Of a DNA stretch of 12,912 bases, positions 1 to 7,834 are shown piece after piece (within the stretch, counting starts at the first letter, position 1; each line of letters opens with the position of its first letter). Position numbers and translations under genes: made by a program. Source of the DNA: Planctomycetota bacterium. GTDB lineage: Bacteria > Planctomycetota > UBA8742 > SKZP01 > JAIOTL01. The notes beneath the pieces were generated by a model. The model did not search any database, had not been told where the DNA came from, and saw only the letters and a list, made by a program, of their open reading frames with translations. The DNA is taken from the NCBI GenBank assembly GCA_021106775.1, contig JAIOTL010000205.1:1-12912 (forward strand), read 5' to 3'.

Positions 1-683
1 GCATCTTTTTCTAGTTCCATCCGTTCTTTCTGCAATTCCAGTCTTAAGTCTTCAGCAGAACTTCGAGGCTCTTTTTTTGCTGGGGTTTGTTTGCCGTTTG
101 ATGAGAAAAATTCAATATCATCATCAAAATCATCTTCGAAAATACTCTCCACTTTCCTTTTTTTCCCACCAAATCTATCTTGTTTAATATCAACAGGTTT
201 ATGACCATCAGGCGAGACAGAACTGTCAACCGTGCTGAAAAAATCATCTTCATCCTGTGAAATGTCAGTTTTTTGAGGTTTTGGCTTCATTGAGGGTGGT
301 GGCGGAGGCATTTTATCGACTTCTGGTAATTTTACCACAGATTTAATTTCGCTATATTTTGGCCACGACTCATCTGGCGAACCAATTTTAACGTAAATCG
401 TGTAATTTTCAATGGTAATCGGTGCTTTGCCCGAGCCTGGAATCAATTTATCCTGACCCGAAGACAACGATGATTTTTGTACTTTTAATCCTCGGATGCT
501 GCCAACACAGCTAACTTTGAGGATTCCTGTTTGAATTTTAACCATTAAAAATCTTGGGGCGGCATATAAATCTTCCAAAACAATATCGTTGTCAGCTCTG
601 ACTCCGATTGTAATAAAAGTGTCGTTTTTGCCCTTACCGACAGTAAAAGGCTTCTCTGCTTTGGTTACGTAAAATGAAATCAT
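1..683 (-). CDS. FHA-like domain protein, 3' end beyond the window
   Basis: An open frame of 227 codons runs from an ATG at 683-681 to the left edge without a stop, so the C-terminus is missing. An AGGATGG ribosome binding site lies four bases before the ATG. There is no signal peptide or membrane segment, so the protein is probably cytosolic. Residues about 1-100 resemble a forkhead-associated beta-sandwich: IGVRADNDIVLED (26-38) matches the FHA GR...NDIVLDD pattern. The phosphothreonine-binding residues are not conserved: GR is GVR, the SxxH stretch is replaced by AAPRFLM (41-47), and the SxNG turn by SIRG (62-65). Residues 125-137 are proline-rich, 145-149 and 184-190 are acidic, and from about 211 a charged helix or coiled coil begins. 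FHA domains normally read phosphorylated partners; this copy may only be a structural relative. It is transcribed divergently from the rest of the window. Confidence 0.72.
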   Translation of the reverse strand, partial: MISFYVTKAEKPFTVGKGKNDTFITIGVRADNDIVLEDLYAAPRFLMVKIQTGILKVSCVGSIRGLKVQKSSLSSGQDKLIPGSGKAPITIENYTIYVKIGSPDESWPKYSEIKSVVKLPEVDKMPPPPPSMKPKPQKTDISQDEDDFFSTVDSSVSPDGHKPVDIKQDRFGGKKRKVESIFEDDFDDDIEFFSSNGKQTPAKKEPRSSAEDLRLELQKERMELEKD

Positions 684-716
684 AAAACCATCCTAAACAA
701 AATATTGTTAAAACTC

Positions 717-745
717 ATTTTAATATCGATAATTGCATTGTGCAA
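717..745 (-). promoter_or_regulatory. Sigma70-like promoter for the FHA-like gene, with a dyad over the -35
   Basis: Read on the minus strand, TTGCAC (745-740) is followed after exactly 17 bases by TAAAAT (722-717), about 33 bases upstream of the ATG at 683. This is the best-formed promoter in the window. The -35 lies within a dyad, TTGCA-TTG-TGCAA (733-745), which could be an operator for a repressor; that role is inference. Confidence 0.6.
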
Positions 746-843
746 GTTTACCGTGAATTAAAAGTTAATTGGCATATAAACAAAAGAAGTTGAAGGAATA
801 CGAAAAAATATTCAAAGAATATATTATAATGGATAAGTATCGT

Positions 844-972
844 ATTGAAAAACAATTCGAGAAATTCCCTGAAAATCTGTTAAACCAAATCCAGCATAGG
901 TGGTGTTTGAAAAATAGTTTTTAGTGAATTTTATCAGATTTTCGTGAGGTTTGGAATTTCTGATTGAAAAAC
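844..972. repeat. Imperfect inverted repeat bounded by 10-bp direct repeats (MITE-like or structured RNA)
   Basis: ATTGAAAAAC occurs at 844-853 and again at 963-972. Between them, GAAATTCC (861-868) pairs with GGAATTTC (953-960), GAAAATCTG (871-879) with CAGATTTTC (935-943), TAAA (881-884) with TTTA (930-933), and CAAT (853-856) with ATTG (963-966). The arms therefore match in the same order over about 30 bases each, leaving a central part of about 45 bases. The arrangement resembles a miniature inverted-repeat element with a target duplication, or a long hairpin RNA preceded by the TATAAT at 825-830. No second copy is in this window. Confidence 0.5.
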
Positions 973-1091
973 GACGTAGGTGAAGCCTGAGCTTCATTGA
1001 GGATGTTTTGATTGAAGAAATTTTAAAAGTTGCTTGAAGATGGTAAAATACTCAAAAGTAGTTTTAAAACACAGCCCAGACTGGTTTAAGT

Positions 1092-1147
1092 TGGCAGCAT
1101 TGTCAATAGGTCAAATAATTCTTGAGTCCTAGTGCCAGCGTTGTCAA
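1092..1147. promoter_or_regulatory. Pair of 15-bp imperfect direct repeats upstream of the exported-protein gene
   Basis: TGGCAGCATTGTCAA (1092-1106) and TGCCAGCGTTGTCAA (1133-1147) agree at 13 of 15 positions and start 41 bp apart, close to four helical turns. The second copy contains TTGTCA (1141-1146), which could serve as a -35 with TGTAAC (1165-1170) as a weak -10. Binding by a regulator is inferred from this geometry. Confidence 0.4.
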
Positions 1148-1214
1148 AGAAAAGCAGGTTTACTTGTAACAGTTTAATGAACAACCCCTAGAAAACTTTC
1201 AATTGGAGGGTTCA

Positions 1215-3020
1215 ATGAAAAAAGCTCTGACTGTTTTAATATTAATTGTATTTTTCATATCAGCGACTGCTATTGCACAGGATTACAGATTGTATCCACC
1301 ACCGGTCAAACCTGTATATGAAAAATCCAAAGCATCGCAAGATGTGTGGGTTTATGACGTGCAAGTTGTCGGTACGTCAAAGGGTTATGTATTTACAGCC
1401 AATGTCAAGGCTTTATTCTATGCAGGTCTTGACGACAATGGAAACCGGATACCGTATATATTCTCAAACAGAGGTGATGCGCCGCAAGACGATCCGAGTG
1501 ATTTTGAACTTATTGACGAAGTTTTCACGGGTACCGCATATATCAAGGTCGGGCTCGATAATAACATTGTTTCGAGAACCAAATTCAAAGTGACTGGCGG
1601 ACGTGGTGACGAGAAAAAAGCAGGTGAAAAGGACGGCATAATTGAATTCAAACCTATTCCGATCAATACCTGGATGCTTACTACAATGTACTCTATTGTC
1701 GTTGAAATAAATCCTAAAAGCCAAAGAAAAATAATGAAATATATCTGGGTTGACAAGGAAAAAAGCGCGCGCGTAGGCGCTGCAGGCGGTGATCAAGGAG
1801 ATAAACCGGTTGAAAGTAACGTTAAAATAGTAAGAGAAGACCCGAGACAAGCTTTGGCAATTTCAGTTGATGCATTTCTTCTAGTTCGGAAAAACGAACG
1901 CGGCAGACTTGAAACATTTAAAGAAGGAGCAATTCAATTCTATGAAAATGCTCTGCACCAGGCAAAAAACCTCAAAATATACGAAAAAGACCTTAAAGAA
2001 CTTAAAGAAAAAATCAAAAATCAAAAAAGTATCATGGAAAGAGAACGACTCGAACTCACATATTTTGATTTGCTTGCACGTATCCAGAAATACAAACATT
2101 GGGAACAAGACTCAGTTAATAAAAAATTGCAGACAGAATTAACAAAAGCAAGAACAATCGAGAAAGATTTTAAACTCGCTGTTTACACATATGACCGACT
2201 GGCCAAAATCAGTATCGTAAACTTACTTGACAAAATTTACGGATTTTACACTGAAGTATATTACACATCTTTCGGATGCAGCCCGAACTGGACAAGCAAA
2301 AAAACAACTAAATTGCGAGAACTCAATAAAAAATTCAAAATCAGCAATTACTTGAAAAAGGGAACTCCCGGTGTAAAAGTCGAAAAAGGTGATTGGAAAA
2401 GCGACAAATGGCTTAATAATCTCGAAAAAAATTGGATGGTTCAAATCGAGGAAATAAAAACTGATTTCCGCAAAATCTTTGGCAATGCAATGACCGATAA
2501 AAAATCCAACACAAGTGACCCGAACTACTTCGGCATGACAAAAGACGGTACTCGAAAATTCTGGGAGCCTGTGTTTAAGTCAGGATACGAAGAATTATAT
2601 AAATTCCTGTTTAAAGACATAATGCTTGAGAAAACAATTAAATCGCTTGCTAATTTGCTGACCAAGGAACATAGCAATGTTAGGGACCCGAAATTCCCAT
2701 TCATAAAAGAAGGTACGCTGAAAGCTTTCCCAAGTCCAAGTGCTGCATACGCTTATACTAAACAACTGAGTGACATAAAGAAAAAGATATGCAAACTGAT
2801 TTACTCATGCAGAATACCGTCCGAGATTCCGCAATGGATGGTAAAAAAGAAACCTGATAAGAAAGACAAAAAGAAAAATGAGTGGGTTTGTCCAAAATGC
2901 CAATGTAAATCAGCACACAAACCGCCGGAAGGTAAATGTCCCGTCTGTGGTACTCTGATGAAAGAAGTACCTAAGAGTTCGAATACAGATGAAACAGGTC
3001 CTGGCGAATCAGGTAGATAG
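1215..3020 (+). CDS. Exported coiled-coil protein with C-terminal rubredoxin-like Cys4 knuckle
   Basis: I do not recognise the family. The ATG at 1215 is chosen because GGAGGG (1205-1210) precedes it at good spacing and it begins a textbook signal peptide. An in-frame TTG at 1203 lies just before and into that site and is unlikely. The product is 601 residues: a lysine-containing n-region, a hydrophobic stretch (4-16) and a predicted cut after AIA (19-21), so it is secreted or periplasmic. Residues about 25-190 look beta-rich, about 245-335 are charged heptad-like helix, and the tail is Lys-rich (about 538-556). The C-terminus holds W557-V-C-P-K-C ... P-P-E-G-K-C-P-V-C-G579. Cysteines 559, 562, 575 and 578 form CX2C-X12-CX2C, as in rubredoxin or rubrerythrin tails, with an extra Cys564. 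It likely binds Zn or Fe. It is co-directional with the signal-peptidase-like gene 34 bp downstream. Confidence 0.75.
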   Translation: MKKALTVLILIVFFISATAIAQDYRLYPPPVKPVYEKSKASQDVWVYDVQVVGTSKGYVFTANVKALFYAGLDDNGNRIPYIFSNRGDAPQDDPSDFELIDEVFTGTAYIKVGLDNNIVSRTKFKVTGGRGDEKKAGEKDGIIEFKPIPINTWMLTTMYSIVVEINPKSQRKIMKYIWVDKEKSARVGAAGGDQGDKPVESNVKIVREDPRQALAISVDAFLLVRKNERGRLETFKEGAIQFYENALHQAKNLKIYEKDLKELKEKIKNQKSIMERERLELTYFDLLARIQKYKHWEQDSVNKKLQTELTKARTIEKDFKLAVYTYDRLAKISIVNLLDKIYGFYTEVYYTSFGCSPNWTSKKTTKLRELNKKFKISNYLKKGTPGVKVEKGDWKSDKWLNNLEKNWMVQIEEIKTDFRKIFGNAMTDKKSNTSDPNYFGMTKDGTRKFWEPVFKSGYEELYKFLFKDIMLEKTIKSLANLLTKEHSNVRDPKFPFIKEGTLKAFPSPSAAYAYTKQLSDIKKKICKLIYSCRIPSEIPQWMVKKKPDKKDKKKNEWVCPKCQCKSAHKPPEGKCPVCGTLMKEVPKSSNTDETGPGESGR

Positions 3021-3054
3021 CGTATAATTAACCTGGAAAAGTTAAGGTTGGAAT

Positions 3055-3555
3055 ATGTTCGAGCAAGTTAAGAAATATCTCATATATGCAATAATCTTTT
3101 GTGTGATTATCGTGTTTTTGGTTCTTAACAAAAATATCGGTTGTGCCAGAATCGATTCAAATTCACCACGAATCGGCAGCCTGAAAAGTGATGATGTTGC
3201 GTATCTGGACAGAGTAAGTTTAGATGATGATGAGTTGACTGCTCTTGAATACAGCAATGTATTGCTTTACCGCACGCCTAATTCAAAGAGAAAACATTTT
3301 ATAGGAAGACTGGTGGGAAAGCCGGGAGATAGAATCAATATTAAGAAAGGCAAACTTATCAGAAACGGTGAAAAGGTTTTTGAGAAATATATCGACAGTG
3401 ATATGAAATTTGATTTGCCTGAGATATTTGTTCCTAGGGGAACTGTGTATCTGCTTGCAGACCGTCGATTGGTGGATAAGAACGATTCGCGCAAATTTGG
3501 TCCGATTTCGATACTGAATATCCTTGGCAAAGTTACCAATGCAGATGAAAATTAA
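3055..3555 (+). CDS. Signal peptidase I-like (S26) membrane protein lacking the catalytic lysine
   Basis: This 166-residue protein has one N-terminal membrane segment (about 8-25) and a soluble domain matching the signal peptidase I fold. GRLVGKPGD (84-92) matches the (K)RVVGLPGD box, KGKLIRNGEKV (98-108) the following hairpin, VPRGTVYLLADRR (126-138) the VPxGxYFVxGDNR box, and NDSRKFGPI (143-151) the DSRxxGxV box. Active S26 enzymes use a Ser/Lys dyad. Aligned to Bacillus SipS, HYVKRIIGLPGD corresponds here to HFIGRLVGKPGD, so the lysine is Gly84, not the His seen in ER-type enzymes. The Ser region reads IDSNSPRIGSL (33-43); Ser37 could match the catalytic serine but the SMxPT context is gone, and GDNR is ADRR. 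It is probably not a functional peptidase and may bind or guide exported substrates. The ribosome binding site (AAGG at 3044-3047) is weak, consistent with co-transcription behind the exported-protein gene. Confidence 0.75.
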   Translation: MFEQVKKYLIYAIIFCVIIVFLVLNKNIGCARIDSNSPRIGSLKSDDVAYLDRVSLDDDELTALEYSNVLLYRTPNSKRKHFIGRLVGKPGDRINIKKGKLIRNGEKVFEKYIDSDMKFDLPEIFVPRGTVYLLADRRLVDKNDSRKFGPISILNILGKVTNADEN

Positions 3556-3910
3556 TTTCCCGACAATCTTGTTTCGGTGGGTCAGACATCTTGCCTGATA
3601 CTCAGCATCAACATAAACAGGTAGGGATGCATGTTCCGCTATTCACTGAAACATATGTAACAGTAAACTAGATTTTACTGCGTCCTCGGCTCTTGCAATT
3701 TAGATTTTGTACGATTTCTAAGTTTTTTCTTGCTAGTAAATTAACACTTAGACTGCAATAATACTGTTTTGTGATTAATAATTTAAGTATATTGTTCGAT
3801 ATTGTGTATGAGTATAATATTTTGGATTTTATATATTTATCAATTACCTCTTAATCGATTTTATTTGAATTTCAACCGATCTGTGAGGTTAGTTAGGTTG
3901 AGGAAAATGT
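3556..3910. other. Intergenic region with several hairpins before the kinase gene
   Basis: No convincing gene is seen in these 355 bp. Right after the stop at 3555, CCCGACA can fold with TGTTTCGGTGGG (3559-3581). CATCTTGCCTG (3587-3597) pairs with CAGGTAGGGATG (3618-3629) over 11 pairs with one bulge and several G-U pairs. CAGTAAA-ctagat-TTTACTG (3661-3680) is a perfect 7-bp stem. None is followed by a clear T-tract, so none is a convincing intrinsic terminator. The right half is very AT-rich and holds the presumed kinase promoter. Confidence 0.5.
3791..3818 (+). promoter_or_regulatory. Possible promoter for the hybrid kinase gene
   Basis: A consensus TATAAT lies at 3813-3818. Upstream, ATTGTT (3791-3796, 16-base spacer) or TTGTTC (3792-3797, 15-base spacer) is a poor -35. 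Use would give an untranslated leader of roughly 85-90 bases before the ATG at 3911. Confidence 0.4.
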
Positions 3911-6900
3911 ATGTTATCGACAATCATGCTGACGTTTAGCCGAAATTATTGTTTCGATATGAATTCAATTATCCTGCAAAGTGCCGATAATTCGTGCAAA
4001 TTGGAGAATTACCTTAATCAGCATATTAATTGGGATTTTGCATTTATAGACATTACACTTTCAATACTTATCTTTATTCTTGCTGTGGTTGTCGGGATTG
4101 CATTAATATTTATAATACGATACCAACGTCTTTTAAGGATAAACGCAGCTTTCAAGAAAAAACTGAAAAATCTTATTCAGGAAATCAACATTGGAAACGA
4201 GTATTACAAACTAATCTCTGAAAACACAACCGATGTTGTATGGATTTTTAATGCTGATACGAAACAATTCAGTTATATCAGCCCATCTGTGAGCAATTTC
4301 AGAGGTATTTCAGTTGATGATGCGATGAAACAGAACCTTAAGGATAAACTCACTCCTGAATCCTATAAAAACACCTTGAAACTGCTTGATAAGTTAAATA
4401 ATACACCTTCAAAAGAATGGAAAAAACCGTTTAGGTTTGAGGTTGATCAATATCGTGCAGACGGCTCAATTTTCACTTCCGAATCATATGCGATGCCAGT
4501 GTGGAACAAGCAAGAGAAACTCATTGCAATAAAGGGTGTTTCGCGTGACATTTCCAAGCAGAAAAAAACTGAAGAGGAGCTTGAGATTACCGAACGCAGA
4601 TTCATCGATACGCTTGAGAATTCTAAGCAGATATTATACAGAATAGATTATAGCAACGAGAAGTTCGAGTATATCAGCCCTTATTTCCTTGAAATAACAG
4701 GAACTAAGCTTGAAAAGCACGAGAAATTGACAATCAACGATTTTATTGAACTTGTTCATCCTGAAGACAAGTTCATGCTTGAAGGACGTGATTATTCAGA
4801 ATCCGATTTCGCAAATGAGAGTAAATTGTCGTTTATGCGGGAGTTCAGGATTCGAATAGCTGATGGGAGTTATCACTGGTTCAGCGACTGGTCAACATTG
4901 ATATTCGACAGCTCAAAAAACTTTCTTGCTAATGTTGGCTCGCTTTACGACATCGACGAACGGATAACCGTTGAAAACGCTCTTCGTGAGAGTGAAACCC
5001 GATTCCGTTCGCTTGCTGAGAATAGCATGGATGTAATTCTCCGTTTTGACCGCGATTTCAAACATATTTATGTCAACCGTGCGATTTCAACGATTTTTCC
5101 GTTTACTGCTGATTATTTCATCGGAAAATCGCATAGAGAGCTTGGTTTTCCTGAGGAATTCTGCAAACACTGGGAAAACGATATTGAAAATGTGTTCAGT
5201 CAGAGCATAACAGTTCAGGATGAATTGAATTTTGAGAGCAATCAGGGAGCAATTATTCTGGAATATATGATTTATCCTGAGTTTGATGAATTTAAGAATG
5301 TTAAAACAGTTCTTTCGAACATTCGTGATGTTACTGAGAAAAAGAAAACCGAATTTGACCTGAAGCAAAGAAAATTTGAATACAAACTTATCTTTAAGAA
5401 CGCTCATGATGCTATTTTCATCGAAGATAGTGAGGAAAATATTCTTGATGCGAATCCATCAGCAACAAAGTTGTTTGGATATACACTGGATGAATTACTT
5501 GCGAAAAAATCAAGTGAATTAGTATCACCTGAGATGAGAAAAAAAAGCTCTCACTCACTTTATTACAATCCTGAAACATCAGAAGATAAAATATTCGAGA
5601 CCTACTTAATGTGCAAGGACGGTCATAGAATTCCGGTTGAAGTGGTTTTGGCGACATTCAATATCGACGAAAAACGTGTGATTATGTCAATTGTCCGTGA
5701 CCTTTCAAAGCACAAAAAAGCCGAAGAAGCATTGACAAGATCAAAAGACAAGTACAGAGCACTTTTTGAAACAATTAAAGACGGCATGGTGCAAATCGAT
5801 ATTAAAGGAAGAATAATTAACGCAAACAAAGCAATGACAGATATGCTGGGATACCAAATCGACGAAATAAAACAATTCAAGTATCTTGACCTCATTCCCG
5901 ACAAATGGCACAAAGTAATAAATAACACAGTAATGCCCCAGGTTGAGAATCGCGGGTATTCTGATGACAGCGAGAAAGAATTCATTCGCAAAGACGGTAA
6001 AATCCTCCCGGCATTGTGCAGAGCGTGGATAGTGAAAGATGATGAAAACGACTCAGCACATATTTGGGGACTAATTAAAGATATCACCGATACAAAAAAC
6101 GCTGAGTTAGAACTTAATAATGCAAAGGATGAAGCTGAAAGAGCAAGTAAAATAAAAGGTGAATTTCTTGCAAACATGAGCCATGAGATTCGAACACCGA
6201 TGAATGGTGTGATTGGTATGTGTAATTTGCTTCTTTGTACCAATTTAAATGAGGAACAACTTGATTACGCAGATTCGATTAAAATCAGTGCTGAAACACT
6301 GCTGAAGATAATCAACGACATCCTAGACATCTCAAGAATAGAAGCTGGTAAAGTTGAGCTGGATATCAAAGAATTTAACATTCATAAATGGCTTAAACAG
6401 ACAAATGGCATAATCTCGTTAAAAGCAAAGGAAAAAGGTCTTGAATATATTGTAAATATTGAAGATGGAGTGCCACCAATCTTATTCGGCGACCCGCTTA
6501 GATTAAGACAGGTTGTCATAAATCTTGTGAGCAACGCCGTTAAATTCACTGAAAAAGGTGAAGTTAAAATAACTGTATCAAAGATAGAAGAAGTTGATAA
6601 TGAAGTCATAATAAAATTTTCAGTAACCGACACAGGCATTGGTATTGCCGAAGAAAAATTGGCGCAGATTTTCGATTCATTCTCTCAGGTTGATGCATCA
6701 TCAAAGCGAATGTACAGCGGTACGGGTTTAGGTCTCACAATATCCAAGAATATCGCGACCCTGATGGGTGGTGAAATCGGTGTGGAAAGTGAAATCGGAA
6801 AAGGGTCAGAATTCTGGTTTATCGCGAAATTGACAAAAAGTCGCACCAAAGAACCAGAAATGGATGCTTCCGAGTTCCTGCAAAAGCTGAATATTCTGAT

Positions 6901-7756
6901 TGTCGATGATAATTCACCTGATGGATTTATTGTTAAGGATCAACTTTCACTGATGAAGTGTAAATTCGACGAAGCCACAGAAACTTCGGACGCACTTCAA
7001 AAACTTGAAATAGCATATCTTGACAACGAGATGTTCAAGGTGGTTTTAATTGATAGCAGTATTGAGGATGACACCGTAAAAGATTTCATCAGTAAAATAA
7101 AAAAATCGGAAAACATCAGAAATACTGTAATAATACTGCTTAAAACCTTTGGAACAGCGTTGCATTTCCTGGATTCCAAAGAAATCAGCGTTAATGCTGT
7201 CCTTGATAAACCCGTAAAGTACACCGATTTACATGATATTCTCATTTCAGAACTTATTCAACAAACACCTGAAACAATGGATACTTCAAACGTCATATTG
7301 CCGGATGTGAATGTTATTGAGCAATTCAATGCGGAAAACAACCTAAAACAGACCTCATCACAAGTACAAGATTCGGAGAGAAAGGTTTTCAAAATTCTAC
7401 TAGCAGAGGATAACAAGATAAATCAGAAACTTGCGTTAAGAATACTGTCAAAACTTGGCTTCGATGTTAATGCGGTTGATAACGGTAAAAAGGCGGTTGA
7501 AGAGCTATGCAATTCGGAATATGACCTTGTATTCATGGATATACAGATGCCGATTATGGACGGAGTTGAAGCCACGAAACAGATTCGAAACAGTGAAACC
7601 GGTACAAAAAACCCGAATATTCCTATTGTCGCAATGACTGCACATGCGATGAAAGGTGACCGAGAGAAATTTCTTGACCAAGGGTTGACCGATTATATCT
7701 CCAAACCAATTGACCTTAAGAATCTCACTGAAATACTTGAGAAATACACTAAATAA
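3911..7756 (+). CDS. Membrane-anchored hybrid sensor histidine kinase with five PAS and two receiver domains
   Basis: GAGGA (3900-3904) sits six bases before the ATG. Domain order in 1281 residues: one membrane segment (about 44-70), five PAS domains (about 95-215, 228-352, 363-478, 490-604, 615-735), HisKA with NMSHEIRTPM and phosphoacceptor His758, and HATPase_c with N box NLVSNAVKF (871-879), G1 DTGIGI (907-912), F box FDSF (921-924) and G2 GTGLGL (937-942). REC1 follows (about 993-1112) and then REC2 (about 1160-1278). REC2 is canonical: E1166/D1167, phosphoacceptor D1210 in FMDIQMPIMDG, T1243 and K1265. REC1 keeps D999/D1000, D1048 and K1100 but has lost the MPxxDG signature, so its phosphorylation is uncertain. 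There is no periplasmic sensor domain, so signals are probably read in the cytoplasm by the PAS array. There is also no HPt domain or DNA-binding output, so phosphate must pass to a separate HPt or regulator not in the window. The LOG-family gene follows with no visible terminator. Confidence 0.93.
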   Translation: MLSTIMLTFSRNYCFDMNSIILQSADNSCKLENYLNQHINWDFAFIDITLSILIFILAVVVGIALIFIIRYQRLLRINAAFKKKLKNLIQEINIGNEYYKLISENTTDVVWIFNADTKQFSYISPSVSNFRGISVDDAMKQNLKDKLTPESYKNTLKLLDKLNNTPSKEWKKPFRFEVDQYRADGSIFTSESYAMPVWNKQEKLIAIKGVSRDISKQKKTEEELEITERRFIDTLENSKQILYRIDYSNEKFEYISPYFLEITGTKLEKHEKLTINDFIELVHPEDKFMLEGRDYSESDFANESKLSFMREFRIRIADGSYHWFSDWSTLIFDSSKNFLANVGSLYDIDERITVENALRESETRFRSLAENSMDVILRFDRDFKHIYVNRAISTIFPFTADYFIGKSHRELGFPEEFCKHWENDIENVFSQSITVQDELNFESNQGAIILEYMIYPEFDEFKNVKTVLSNIRDVTEKKKTEFDLKQRKFEYKLIFKNAHDAIFIEDSEENILDANPSATKLFGYTLDELLAKKSSELVSPEMRKKSSHSLYYNPETSEDKIFETYLMCKDGHRIPVEVVLATFNIDEKRVIMSIVRDLSKHKKAEEALTRSKDKYRALFETIKDGMVQIDIKGRIINANKAMTDMLGYQIDEIKQFKYLDLIPDKWHKVINNTVMPQVENRGYSDDSEKEFIRKDGKILPALCRAWIVKDDENDSAHIWGLIKDITDTKNAELELNNAKDEAERASKIKGEFLANMSHEIRTPMNGVIGMCNLLLCTNLNEEQLDYADSIKISAETLLKIINDILDISRIEAGKVELDIKEFNIHKWLKQTNGIISLKAKEKGLEYIVNIEDGVPPILFGDPLRLRQVVINLVSNAVKFTEKGEVKITVSKIEEVDNEVIIKFSVTDTGIGIAEEKLAQIFDSFSQVDASSKRMYSGTGLGLTISKNIATLMGGEIGVESEIGKGSEFWFIAKLTKSRTKEPEMDASEFLQKLNILIVDDNSPDGFIVKDQLSLMKCKFDEATETSDALQKLEIAYLDNEMFKVVLIDSSIEDDTVKDFISKIKKSENIRNTVIILLKTFGTALHFLDSKEISVNAVLDKPVKYTDLHDILISELIQQTPETMDTSNVILPDVNVIEQFNAENNLKQTSSQVQDSERKVFKILLAEDNKINQKLALRILSKLGFDVNAVDNGKKAVEELCNSEYDLVFMDIQMPIMDGVEATKQIRNSETGTKNPNIPIVAMTAHAMKGDREKFLDQGLTDYISKPIDLKNLTEILEKYTK

Positions 7757-7834
7757 ATAATTAATCTTAACAAAATAAAGTAAAATCAGTCCTCATAACA
7801 GTTTCGATACATGTTGAAAATAATCGGGAGTAAA

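Larger units (their letters stand above)
684..1214. other. Divergent intergenic region, 531 bp, with palindromes and repeats
   Basis: This gap separates the minus-strand FHA-like gene from the plus-strand operon. It holds the minus-strand promoter at 717-745, a lone TATAAT (825-830), an imperfect palindrome at 853-966 with flanking 10-bp direct repeats, a small hairpin TGAAGC-CTGA-GCTTCA (981-996), and a pair of 15-bp imperfect direct repeats (1092-1106, 1133-1147). Two short ATG frames (829-924, 31 aa; 1040-1132, 30 aa) lack convincing ribosome binding sites and are not called as genes. Its length and structure could reflect a decayed insertion or a small RNA locus. Confidence 0.6.

Noticed and set aside
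829..924. 31-codon ATG frame beginning MDKYRIEKQF
   Set aside because: No Shine-Dalgarno sequence precedes it (only A/T), and it overlaps the arms of the palindrome that explains this stretch better. It could be a remnant of a decayed gene.
1040..1132. 30-codon ATG frame, with 15 more codons after its TAG in the same frame
   Set aside because: Only a GAAG directly abutting the ATG is present, with no spacing for a ribosome binding site, and the frame covers the direct repeats. Length and composition do not exceed chance.
1418..1850. Minus-strand open frames inside the exported-protein gene
   Set aside because: They lie antisense to a well-supported gene with a signal peptide and ribosome binding site, and their translations have no family features.
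3627..3671. 14-codon ATG frame in the gap before the kinase
   Set aside because: Too short, with a GTAGGG that touches the ATG, and better explained by hairpin sequence.
3907..3939. 10-codon upstream frame overlapping the kinase start
   Set aside because: The spacing from GAGGA fits the kinase ATG at 3911 better, and the short frame has no leader-peptide features.
5623..6243. 206-codon minus-strand open frame inside the kinase gene
   Set aside because: It is antisense to clear PAS and HisKA coding sequence and shows only Ser/Leu-rich shadow translation.
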